Assembly (NCBI RefSeq): GCF_000186365.1
Contig: NC_014961.1
Coordinates: forward strand, 124,001-188,000
Source: Desulfurococcus mucosus DSM 2162
GTDB taxonomy: Archaea; Thermoproteota; Thermoprotei_A; Sulfolobales; Desulfurococcaceae
DNA length: 64,000 nt
Reading direction: 5' to 3'
Shown: positions 51,423 to 58,532 of the stretch, piece by piece
Numbering within the stretch: position 1 is the first letter of the stretch
How the letters are laid out: each line of letters begins with the position of its first letter
Translations under genes and position numbers: made by a program
The notes under the pieces: model-generated
The model's input: only the letters and a program-made list of their open reading frames with translations
The model's database searches: none
Told to the model about the DNA's origin: nothing

Positions 51423-51836
51423 TCAGGCGTTGAGGCCTCTGAGAGGCCTCCTAGGTATCCTAACCCTGATCATGGATTTAGCCTCAGACTTCTCGACCAC
51501 TGCTTCCTCAGGTATCACATCGGGGGGTAGACGTAGTTCGAGGCGATACGCCCTATGCTCCACGCTCCTATGCACACTCCATCTTTCAAAACGGATCTTC
51601 TCTCTCAGGGCGCACTCAACGGTGAGTCTTTGATCCCTGATGCTCACGGATAGCACGCTGAGATCGGCTAGAGGCATGTCTATTATCACCTCATATCTGT
51701 CGGGATACTGGTTAACCGTGTAGAGGGGTTCTATGGCCTCAGCCTCCATCGCGAGTTGTCTACGCATAGTGTTCTCGAGATCCCTGACGAGCTCCCTCAT
51801 CTTCTTCACGAACTCGTCAAGCGGGTCGAACCCCAT
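51423..51836 (-). CDS. Hsp20/alpha-crystallin small heat-shock protein
   Basis: 137 aa. The alpha-crystallin domain spans YPDRYEVIIDMPLADLSVLSVSIRDQRLTVECALREK, YRLELRLPPDVIPEEAVVEKSEAKSMIRVRIPRR (the normal GVL motif is SMI), with an N-terminal helix EFVKKMRELVRDLENTMRRQLAM. An ATP-independent chaperone. Convergent with trpS (27-bp gap); 15 bp beyond its start is the stop of the PAC2 gene, suggesting co-transcription with that gene. Confidence 0.82.
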   Translation of the reverse strand: MGFDPLDEFVKKMRELVRDLENTMRRQLAMEAEAIEPLYTVNQYPDRYEVIIDMPLADLSVLSVSIRDQRLTVECALREKIRFERWSVHRSVEHRAYRLELRLPPDVIPEEAVVEKSEAKSMIRVRIPRRPLRGLNA

Positions 51837-51850
51837 GCTTCACCACCGTT

Positions 51851-52633
51851 TTAAGTATACATCAAGGGCATTTTCTTCTCCAGATCCTTCTCTAAGCTAC
51901 TCATAGCCTCCCTCGTCTGCCTCATTAAGTCACGCATCTTCAGCTTCAGAAGCTCTGCCTCACTAATCAACCTGCTCACATCCACCTCGAGGCCTGTGAC
52001 CTTTGAAAGAGCCTGTAAACCTACAGCAGCGGACTCTGGATCCGGGATGTCGTAGAAGGATTCAACGAAGATTACTAAAGCGTTGACCCCCCTCCTCCTA
52101 GCCTCCTTCATGAGTGCAGCATAGGGACCCGTGATGAAGCCCTCCTTCAACTCTTCAAAGCCTAGTTCCTTCAACCCCCTCCACTCCCCTGTCGACAACA
52201 GGAATACATTAGGCTTCTCGAGCTCGAACCTATTTGGCACCGCTAGGCCTGACACGGTCACAACATTCTCCATCCCTAAACCATGGAGGTATGTGAGAAT
52301 GGAGTCGATTAACGGGTGCATTATACCCAAGGGGAGAGGCACTTCCGAAAGCACCATGAGTATCCTGCTTGCCTCAGAATAATATATCTGTATAGGGCTC
52401 ACGGCACGCCCATTATGGACAACGGAGATATGTGAGAGGCTGGGAGCATCTATTTCTCCCACAATACTGAAGCCCTCGCTCACGACGAGGTGGCGTCCGG
52501 CAATCGATGAGACGAGACCTGTGTCAGGGAAGCTCAGTATGAGGAAGCGTGGAGGGCCATCCTGCCTCAAGGCCTCGGAGTACTCGTATATGGATATGGT
52601 GTCGAACCGCAGGGTCCTCACAGGCTTATCCAT
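51851..52633 (-). CDS. PAC2-family protein (proteasome assembly chaperone-like)
   Basis: 260 aa, PAC2/COG2047-like. LRQDGPPRFLILSFPDTGLVSSIAGRHLVVSEGFSIVGEIDAPSLSHISVVHNGRAVSPIQIYYSEASRILMVLSEVPLPLGIMHPLIDSILTYLHGLGMENVVTVSGLAVPNR is typical (GxG at the ATP-grasp-like loop absent but the fold pattern is kept). Homologues assist 20S proteasome assembly or bind similar small partners. ATG 52633 after GAGGTG; GC-rich upstream frame extension is not convincing. Confidence 0.82.
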   Translation of the reverse strand: MDKPVRTLRFDTISIYEYSEALRQDGPPRFLILSFPDTGLVSSIAGRHLVVSEGFSIVGEIDAPSLSHISVVHNGRAVSPIQIYYSEASRILMVLSEVPLPLGIMHPLIDSILTYLHGLGMENVVTVSGLAVPNRFELEKPNVFLLSTGEWRGLKELGFEELKEGFITGPYAALMKEARRRGVNALVIFVESFYDIPDPESAAVGLQALSKVTGLEVDVSRLISEAELLKLKMRDLMRQTREAMSSLEKDLEKKMPLMYT

Positions 52634-52849
52634 GGGGGAACACCTCGCATGCTTCGAGACGGGCGCCCGCCCCGGGTGCAGGAACACGGTGTTCCAGACG
52701 CGTTTCAAGCTCACCGATATTCATGTATTCTACGGAGAGATAAAAGCTTTCCCATGTATCCGGCCTCCAGTAATCCATCCCGAGGCCGGGTGAGATGCCA
52801 ATCCGTAAATATAAGGATGTTATAGCATCAAAGCACATGGGTGGTGTAC

Positions 52850-53248
52850 ATGGATGGATTTTTCGATAATCTGGATTCATGGGTGAAGCGGCAGAATACT
52901 GTGAGAGAGATGTTTAAGAGGGCTGAACAGAACTACGAGGAGCTGGATCGGTTAGCGTTGATAACTCTCTCAAGGCTTGCGTTCCAGCACATGGAGAAAA
53001 CAATCGAGGCATTCGACCAATGGTTGAAGGATCCCATGATAACCAGTCATATGCCCAGGGAAATGCTGGTGGAGTTATGGTCTAGGCTCAGGGTCATCCT
53101 CTACGAGCTGATAGAGCTCGACATAGATCATACAAGTAAGTTCAGTGAGCACTTGAAGAAACTCGCAGCGGAGAACGCGATAAACCCGTTGTTCGCCTTT
53201 GAAAAAGAGGAGAAGGAAGGCAGACGCGGTGTATCGCCAACGATATGA
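52850..53248 (+). CDS. DUF2153 family protein
   Basis: 132 aa crenarchaeal helical protein: DSWVKRQNTVREMFKRAEQNYEELDRLALITLSRLAFQHMEKTIEAFDQWLKDPMITSHMPREMLVELWSRLRVILYELIELDIDHTSKFSEHLKKLA matches the DUF2153 pattern. Function unknown; restricted to crenarchaea. ATG 52850 (GGTGG upstream); GTG codons at 52841/52844 precede. Confidence 0.78.
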   Translation: MDGFFDNLDSWVKRQNTVREMFKRAEQNYEELDRLALITLSRLAFQHMEKTIEAFDQWLKDPMITSHMPREMLVELWSRLRVILYELIELDIDHTSKFSEHLKKLAAENAINPLFAFEKEEKEGRRGVSPTI

Positions 53249-53256
53249 GTATGTGG

Positions 53257-53733
53257 CTATGCTTTTTTCCTAGACTTAACGTCGACTTCAACATCTAGGG
53301 GAGCTATCTTAGGTTTCAAGTCATTGAACAGCTTCCTAATGTTTTCAGCATCGCCACCGATAATACCCATGTGGGAGTCAAGGAACTCCTTCCCGCTCCC
53401 GGTGGCAACCAGCTTCTTATGTGCATTCACCTCCACGAAGCCAAGGTACTTTAGCATCGTGAGCTCGTTGAGCACATCTCTACTGGTTGGGTTCTGCGTG
53501 AGCAGTGTGAACGAGTAGCCTAGGTCGTATCCGCTCTGCTTCATCAGGTAGAGGAGGCTCATCAACGCTTTCTCACTTATCCCGTTGCTAAGGGATATTA
53601 TGTAGAGTAGTTTAATGGCTCTTGGATTCTTCTCGAGGTCGCCTGGAGTGACCACGGGTCTGGTCACAATTCTGATTTCCTTCCCTTTCTCTACACCACC
53701 GGTCTGAGCCTGCTCCTTCTTCTCCTTTGGCAT
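53257..53733 (-). CDS. Conserved archaeal winged-helix-like protein
   Basis: 158 aa with a charged, disordered N-terminus (PKEKKEQAQTGGVEKGKE) then a globular domain GDLEKNPRAIKLLYIISLSNGISEKALMSLLYLMKQSGYDLGYSFTLLTQNPTSRDVLNELTMLKYLGFVEVNAHKKLVATGSGKEFL that reads as a winged helix. Probably a DNA-binding or protein-interaction module; not a named family. TATA TTTTTATATACC at 53784-53795; ATG 53733 after AGGTGATT. Confidence 0.65.
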   Translation of the reverse strand: MPKEKKEQAQTGGVEKGKEIRIVTRPVVTPGDLEKNPRAIKLLYIISLSNGISEKALMSLLYLMKQSGYDLGYSFTLLTQNPTSRDVLNELTMLKYLGFVEVNAHKKLVATGSGKEFLDSHMGIIGGDAENIRKLFNDLKPKIAPLDVEVDVKSRKKA

Positions 53734-53846
53734 TGTAAATCACCTAAAGCAATTACGTTATGTATGGTATAGTATCGCTGTCAAGGTATATAAAAATGGT
53801 TCCCGGTGCCGGCACTGGGAGTTCACTGGGGGATCCAGAGGCTTCC

Positions 53847-54668
53847 TCAACCCTCCAGCAGTCTTTTCTCAACCTCCTCAACACTGTAGCCGTTCATCAG
53901 CATTACGGCTGCCTTGTAGCGGAGTAGCTCGGGTATTCCACCGGTGCGACGGCTTATCACGGTGTTCAATAGGCTTGCCACGCTGCCAGCGTCAGCGGGC
54001 TTAAGGTACGAGGCTACGAGCGAGTCAACTGATTGAAGAGACCTTGTGACGCGGTCGACGTAGCGTGTACTCCTGGACTCCCTGACTATGTATATGTGTA
54101 GCAGGGCTGAGACAGCTATCATGGCCTCCAGCATTAACACATCGATCCTCAGCTCGTTCATCAATGCGGAGAGCAGGGCACTGGAAAATGCAACTGCTAC
54201 CACGCTGAGCAACCCGGCGAAAGTATTAATGTAGAAGAGGAGAACCCCTGCGAGCGAGGCTAGGAGTGATGCAGTGTTCAACGGGGTGGGCTCAGCCATC
54301 GTGAAGAGGGCGTAGGAGGCTAGAGACATTAACACCGGTATAGATAACTGCAGTTTCTCCTTAATGTACGAGCGTCTAGCCGCCTCCCCAAGCCCCATCA
54401 GCTTCTCCTCTATCCTGTCAAGAAGCATGTAGACCTCTAGCTCTCCACTTCCCGCTTGCAACCCTGCTTCAAGCTCCTTGATGAGGGGGACAGTGTACAT
54501 GTAGGCCCTGAATAGCTCGGCTGTAACTACCTGAGGCATCCTCACGGCGTTCAATGCGTTAAGCAGGTTTTCAACCCTCTGTACACGGTGCTCCGGGACC
54601 CCGGTCTCCCTCACCTTCCCTAAGACGGCTCTGAGATCCCTTGAGACAGCCTCTATAACAGGGTTCAA
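53847..54668 (-). CDS. Membrane protein of unknown function
   Basis: 273 aa: helical N-terminal domain (~1-100, AVSRDLRAVLGKVRETGVPEH...), then four hydrophobic segments (SIPVLMSLASYALFTM, TASLLASLAGVLLFYINTFAGLLSVVAVAFSSALLSALM, DVLMLEAMIAVSALLHIYIV), then a cytoplasmic helical domain with TGGIPELLRYKAAVMLMNGYSVEEVEKRLL. The arrangement recalls T2SF-type GspF-like fragments in only a general way; no family is claimed. A perfect inverted repeat lies just upstream of its TATA box. Confidence 0.6.
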   Translation of the reverse strand: MNPVIEAVSRDLRAVLGKVRETGVPEHRVQRVENLLNALNAVRMPQVVTAELFRAYMYTVPLIKELEAGLQAGSGELEVYMLLDRIEEKLMGLGEAARRSYIKEKLQLSIPVLMSLASYALFTMAEPTPLNTASLLASLAGVLLFYINTFAGLLSVVAVAFSSALLSALMNELRIDVLMLEAMIAVSALLHIYIVRESRSTRYVDRVTRSLQSVDSLVASYLKPADAGSVASLLNTVISRRTGGIPELLRYKAAVMLMNGYSVEEVEKRLLEG

Positions 54669-54692
54669 GGCAACTCACTTAGAGTATTTATC

Positions 54693-54721
54693 CCCTTAAA
54701 CCCGTTAAACAGGTTTAAGGG
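54693..54721. promoter_or_regulatory. Perfect 10-bp inverted repeat upstream of the membrane protein gene
   Basis: CCCTTAAACC (54693-54702) and GGTTTAAGGG (54712-54721) with loop CGTTAAACA. The minus-strand TATA-like GGATAAATAC lies at 54683-54692, directly adjoining one arm, so the repeat occupies the BRE/upstream position of the gene at 54668. TTAAACCCGTTAAA also occurs at 63861-63875. Confidence 0.5.
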
Positions 54722-54900
54722 ATTAAATAGCTTGGCGAGCACATGTGCCGCGATGATGACCACGTATAGATGAGGCCTTAGGGGCTGGGGTCTATGAAGA
54801 ATTCAGCGGCGCTGAGCTTACTGGTTAAAAATCCTGCTAACACTATTGTTAAATTCATGATATAATTGACACCGGTGACACAGGGAACCCGGTGTTCAAC

Positions 54901-56253
54901 ATGAGTGAGATACGTGTGGAACCGGTTTCACGTAGAAGGATAAGCGCGCACAGCCACATCATGGGGCTCGGGCTAGATGAGAAAGGCAAGGCTAAAATGG
55001 TTGGAGACGGGCTCGTGGGGCAAACAGAGGCAAGGGAAGCCGCTGGAATAGTCGTCAAGATGATTAGAGAGGGCCGGATAGCTGGAAGAGGCATCCTGCT
55101 CGTCGGGCCCCCGGGCACCGGGAAAACAGCCCTAGCAGTAGCCATAGCCAGGGAGCTCGGCGAGGAGACACCCTTCGTCATAATGAGTGGTAGCGAGGTA
55201 TACAGCACGGAGAAAAAGAAAACCGAGATACTCATGGAGGCCCTGAGAAAAGCCCTTGGCGTGAAGCTCAGGGAGGTTAGAAAGGTCTATGAAGGCGTCG
55301 TCAAAGAAGTGAAGATCCGAAGAGCCAGGCACCCGATGGTTCCCTATTTAACAGTGCCTGTAGAGGCCCGTATAGTTTTGGCGACAAGGGATGAGGAGCT
55401 TGCGTTAACAGTCCCGGAGGAAGTGACACAGCAGATCCTCGAGATAGGTGTGCGTAAAGGCGACGTCATATGGATTGACGCGGAGACAGGTAGGGTTCAC
55501 AGGGTTGGACGCTCAAGGGAAGTAGAGGGTGCTAGAACATATGATGTAGAGACGAAGAGAATAGTTGAAGTACCTAAGGGTCCCGTTAAAAAGGAGAAGG
55601 AGATAGTGAACGTGCTAACCCTCCACGACCTGGATGCAATATACGCTGCTCAGAGAAGCATGATCAGCTTCTTCGGGCTCACCTTTGAAAGAGAAATACC
55701 CTCAGAGGTGAGACGCCAAGTAGACGAGACGGTTAAGAAGTGGATCGATGAGAAGAAAGCCGAGATAATACCCGGCGTACTCTTCATAGATGACGCACAC
55801 ATGCTCGACATAGAGGCCTTCAGCTTCCTTACAAGAGCTATGGAGAGCGAGTTCGCGCCAATACTGATCCTGGCAACTAATAGAGGCATAGCCAGGATAA
55901 GGGGTACAGACATAGAGTCCCCTCACGGTATGCCACTGGACTTGCTCGACAGGCTCCTGATAATACCTACACGCCCCTACACTCCGGAGGAGATAAGGGA
56001 GATAATAAAGATACGTGCCAGTGAAGAAGAGGTAAACATATCTAGCGAGGCCCTTGAGAAACTGGTTGAGATAGGGAGCAAGACAAGCCTACGCTACGCG
56101 GTCCAACTCCTTGAGCCGGCCAGGATAATAGCTGAGGAAAGAGGCTCGGACAGAATAGATGTGGAGGACGTTGAGAAAGCCAGGAAGCTCTTCATAGACG
56201 TGTCAGTGAGCACAGAGTACTTGAAGCAGTATGAGAAGCTCTTCATGAAGTAG
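54901..56253 (+). CDS. TIP49/RuvB-like AAA+ ATPase
   Basis: 450 aa archaeal RuvBL (TIP49/pontin-reptin) homologue. HSHIMGLGLDEKGKAKMVGDGLVGQTEAREAAGIVVKMI, Walker A GPPGTGKTALAVAIARELG (69-), the OB-fold domain II insertion (about 120-230), Walker B VLFIDDAHMLDIEAFSFL near residue 295, sensor ILATNRGIARIRGTDIESPHGMPLDLLDRLLIIPTRPY. Walker B reads FIDD rather than FIDE of eukaryotic Rvb proteins. ATG 54901 after GGTG. Archaeal RuvBL roles remain unclear; chromatin or R2TP-like assembly functions come from eukaryotic relatives. Confidence 0.88.
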   Translation: MSEIRVEPVSRRRISAHSHIMGLGLDEKGKAKMVGDGLVGQTEAREAAGIVVKMIREGRIAGRGILLVGPPGTGKTALAVAIARELGEETPFVIMSGSEVYSTEKKKTEILMEALRKALGVKLREVRKVYEGVVKEVKIRRARHPMVPYLTVPVEARIVLATRDEELALTVPEEVTQQILEIGVRKGDVIWIDAETGRVHRVGRSREVEGARTYDVETKRIVEVPKGPVKKEKEIVNVLTLHDLDAIYAAQRSMISFFGLTFEREIPSEVRRQVDETVKKWIDEKKAEIIPGVLFIDDAHMLDIEAFSFLTRAMESEFAPILILATNRGIARIRGTDIESPHGMPLDLLDRLLIIPTRPYTPEEIREIIKIRASEEEVNISSEALEKLVEIGSKTSLRYAVQLLEPARIIAEERGSDRIDVEDVEKARKLFIDVSVSTEYLKQYEKLFMK

Positions 56254-56278
56254 CATATGCCTGGAAGATGATTAAGCA

Positions 56279-57424
56279 ATGAATACGGCTGGAAACCCTG
56301 AGAAAGCCAGGAGGTGGCTTGAGGAAGCCCGCTCCAGGACACCGCACCACTCCGATGGATCGATACTTGGCTCCATGACCACGGCACCACACCCCATTGG
56401 AGTCGAGGCCTTCAAGGAATTCATACATGTGAACGGCAACGACCCAGTCATATACCCGGTGGTTGAGGAGGCATCGAGGATACTTATAGAGGGAGTAGGG
56501 GCGTTACTCGGCGCTGAACACGGCATCCACACCTCAGGGGGCACCGAGTCAAACATACTGGCCCTCTACATAGGTAGAAGGATCAGTAGGGGCAGAGAGA
56601 ACACCGTGGTAGCCCCTTCATCAGTCCATAGATCAATTGACAAGGCATGTCTTCTCATGGGGTGCCGCCTTGTAAAGATACCTGTAGACCCACTTAAACC
56701 AGTGGATCCAGGGGTGCTCGAGGAATATGTGAGGAAGCATAAGCCCTTCGCGGTAGTAGTAACGGCTGGAACGACTGAGGCAGGGGTAGTCGACCCGGTT
56801 AAAGAGGCTGGTGAGATAGCGGAGGAACACGGGGTCTTCCTCCATGTTGACGCAGCATACGGAGGCCTCCTCATACCGTTCCTACATAGAAGAGGCTACC
56901 TCGCAGAGGATTTGAGAATGTACCCCGGGGTCTCAAGCATCAGTGTCGACATGCATAAGAACGGCTGTGCCCCGATACCTTCAAGCATACTCTTCCTTTC
57001 ACGGAGAGACTACATTGAGGAGGCATGCTTCGAGATGGAGTATATGCCGCGAGGGAGGTCCTGCGGCCTCCTCGGCACCAGGCCCGGGGGAGCGGTGATC
57101 GCGGCTGCAGCAGTCTTCATGACTATTGGTGCTAAGGGATACGAGGAGAACGCTGTGAGGATGATGGAGAATGCACTTTACCTACATGAAAACCTCTCGC
57201 ATCTCCCCATGATTACCTCCTACAAGCCGATTCTACCGCTCAACGTCTTCAAGTCAACGATATACACGTATGAGGAGCTCTTCAAGGCACTGCTTGACAG
57301 GAAGCTATATGTCTACAAGTCGCCGTCGCTGCAGGCATTACGCGTCGTTGTAATGCCCCACGTGGAGAAGGCGCATTTAGATAGGCTTATCAACGCACTT
57401 AAATCAATACACGGGGTGCAATGA
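56279..57424 (+). CDS. mfnA: PLP-dependent L-aspartate/L-tyrosine decarboxylase (MfnA-like)
   Basis: Group II PLP decarboxylase, 381 aa. GSMTTAPHPIGVEAFKEFIHVNGNDPVIYPVVEEASR, GIHTSGGTESNILALYIGRR (PLP phosphate site), VVTAGTTEAGVVDPV, FLHVDAAYGGLLIPF (HVDAAYGG, PLP ring Asp), and SISVDMHKNGCAPIPSSILF with the Schiff-base Lys. In Thermococcus the homologue makes beta-alanine for CoA; in methanogens it makes tyramine for methanofuran. In this organism the former is more likely. ATG 56279 starts 25 bp after the RuvBL stop. Confidence 0.86.
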   Translation: MNTAGNPEKARRWLEEARSRTPHHSDGSILGSMTTAPHPIGVEAFKEFIHVNGNDPVIYPVVEEASRILIEGVGALLGAEHGIHTSGGTESNILALYIGRRISRGRENTVVAPSSVHRSIDKACLLMGCRLVKIPVDPLKPVDPGVLEEYVRKHKPFAVVVTAGTTEAGVVDPVKEAGEIAEEHGVFLHVDAAYGGLLIPFLHRRGYLAEDLRMYPGVSSISVDMHKNGCAPIPSSILFLSRRDYIEEACFEMEYMPRGRSCGLLGTRPGGAVIAAAAVFMTIGAKGYEENAVRMMENALYLHENLSHLPMITSYKPILPLNVFKSTIYTYEELFKALLDRKLYVYKSPSLQALRVVVMPHVEKAHLDRLINALKSIHGVQ

Positions 57425-57427
57425 TTC

Positions 57428-58312
57428 TTGGTGAACCCTGGCGAGATATATAGGTCTCTAACAAGCGACGACTTCAAGGTGCTGGCTGCCGTAGAGAAGG
57501 GTGTTTCAAGAGGAAGAGAATATGTTCCATTAGAGATGCTTGAGAAGATAAGCGGGCTCCACGAGGAGAAACTAGTCCTAATACTTGGTAAGCTCCACGA
57601 GTTGAAGCTCGTGAAGAGGAAGACTATATCCGGCTACAAGGCTTACAGGCTCACATACATGGGTTACGACATGCTTGCATTCAGGGCGTTGGTTGCTGGG
57701 AACATACTCGAGGCGATAGGCGACAGGATAGGCGTCGGTAAGGAGAGCGAGATATACCTGGGGCTTGCACCAGGCGGCTTAAAGGTGGCTGTAAAAGTTC
57801 TCAGGATAGGTAGAACCAGCTTCCGTAGAACCAAGCTCCTTAGGTCCTGGAGTAGTAGGCCGCATATGTCGTGGTATGATGAGTCGAAGCTTGCAGCTGA
57901 AAGAGAGTTCAAGGCCTTGAAAGCTCTTTCATCGGTTAATGCACTTGTACCAGTCCCAATCGGGTACAACAGGCATGTCGTTGTAGTAGAGTACGTGGAG
58001 GGAGTGGAGCTCTACACGCGCCCGGATCTCAGTAGGCCCGGCGAAGTATTAGATCTCATCGTGGAGACCATTGGTAAAGCATACAGGGATGTCGGTATAG
58101 TCCACGGAGACCTAAGCGAATACAACATCATAGTGACGGCTGATGAGAAACCCTACATAATAGATTGGCCGCAATACGTGTACCGCGATGAACCAAACGC
58201 TGTAACCCTGCTGAGAAGGGATCTTTCATATATCGCAAGGTTCTTCAGCAAGGTCTACGGACTACACGTAGATGTAGAGGCACTCTTCAACAGGGTGGTT
58301 AACCCCGGCTGA
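57428..58312 (+). CDS. rio2: RIO2-type serine/threonine protein kinase
   Basis: 294 aa. An N-terminal winged helix (FKVLAAVEKGVSRGREYVPLEMLEKISGLHEEKLVLILGKLHELKLVKRK, residues 15-75) precedes the RIO kinase: IGVGKESEIYLGLAPGGLKVAVKVLRIGRTSFR (flexible P-loop and catalytic Lys), VPVPIGYNRHVVVVEYVEGVEL, VHGDLSEYNIIVTADEKPYIIDWPQYVY (catalytic HGDxxxxN and metal-binding DWP). It acts in 40S/30S-type small ribosomal subunit maturation. TTG 57428 and GTG 57431 are adjacent candidate starts. The stop codon lies inside the dispersed repeat at 58309. Confidence 0.92.
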   Translation: MVNPGEIYRSLTSDDFKVLAAVEKGVSRGREYVPLEMLEKISGLHEEKLVLILGKLHELKLVKRKTISGYKAYRLTYMGYDMLAFRALVAGNILEAIGDRIGVGKESEIYLGLAPGGLKVAVKVLRIGRTSFRRTKLLRSWSSRPHMSWYDESKLAAEREFKALKALSSVNALVPVPIGYNRHVVVVEYVEGVELYTRPDLSRPGEVLDLIVETIGKAYRDVGIVHGDLSEYNIIVTADEKPYIIDWPQYVYRDEPNAVTLLRRDLSYIARFFSKVYGLHVDVEALFNRVVNPG

Positions 58313-58351
58313 CCTCCTCCCGCCCTAAATGGCGAGGCTTTCAGTTGTAAG
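58309..58351 (+). repeat. Dispersed stem-loop repeat (TnpB-end-like), best full copy
   Basis: CTGACCTCCTCCCGCC, CTAAAT, GGCGAGGCTTTCAGTTGTAA, G. The TGA in its head (58310-58312) is the rio2 stop codon. GCCCTAAATGGC can pair as a stem. Confidence 0.8.
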
Positions 58352-58481
58352 AGCGTGAAAGCAGTTGGAAACCTTAAGTGAATGGGTGAAGCAGGTGGGC
58401 CCGTGCCAGGGTCCATCTAATGGTGTTAGGAGGCATCTGAAACCAGCCGGAAGCTCCGTGAAAGAGGGAGCGCTTAAATAA
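58352..58481 (+). other. Possible transposon-derived ORF tail after the repeat
   Basis: One open frame reads KQLETLSEWVKQVGPCQGPS then NGVRRHLKPAGSSVKEGALK and stops at 58479-58481. The LKPAGSS-VKEG tail is like that of some archaeal TnpB proteins; no catalytic motif remains. Its end overlaps a TATA-like GCTTAAATAAGG for the downstream gene. If it is a TnpB relic, this is element plus decayed internal deletion. Confidence 0.35.
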
Positions 58482-58532
58482 GGGTGTTTAATGATATCAG
58501 GTTGATCAGGTGATACCATACTGTCAACGGTA

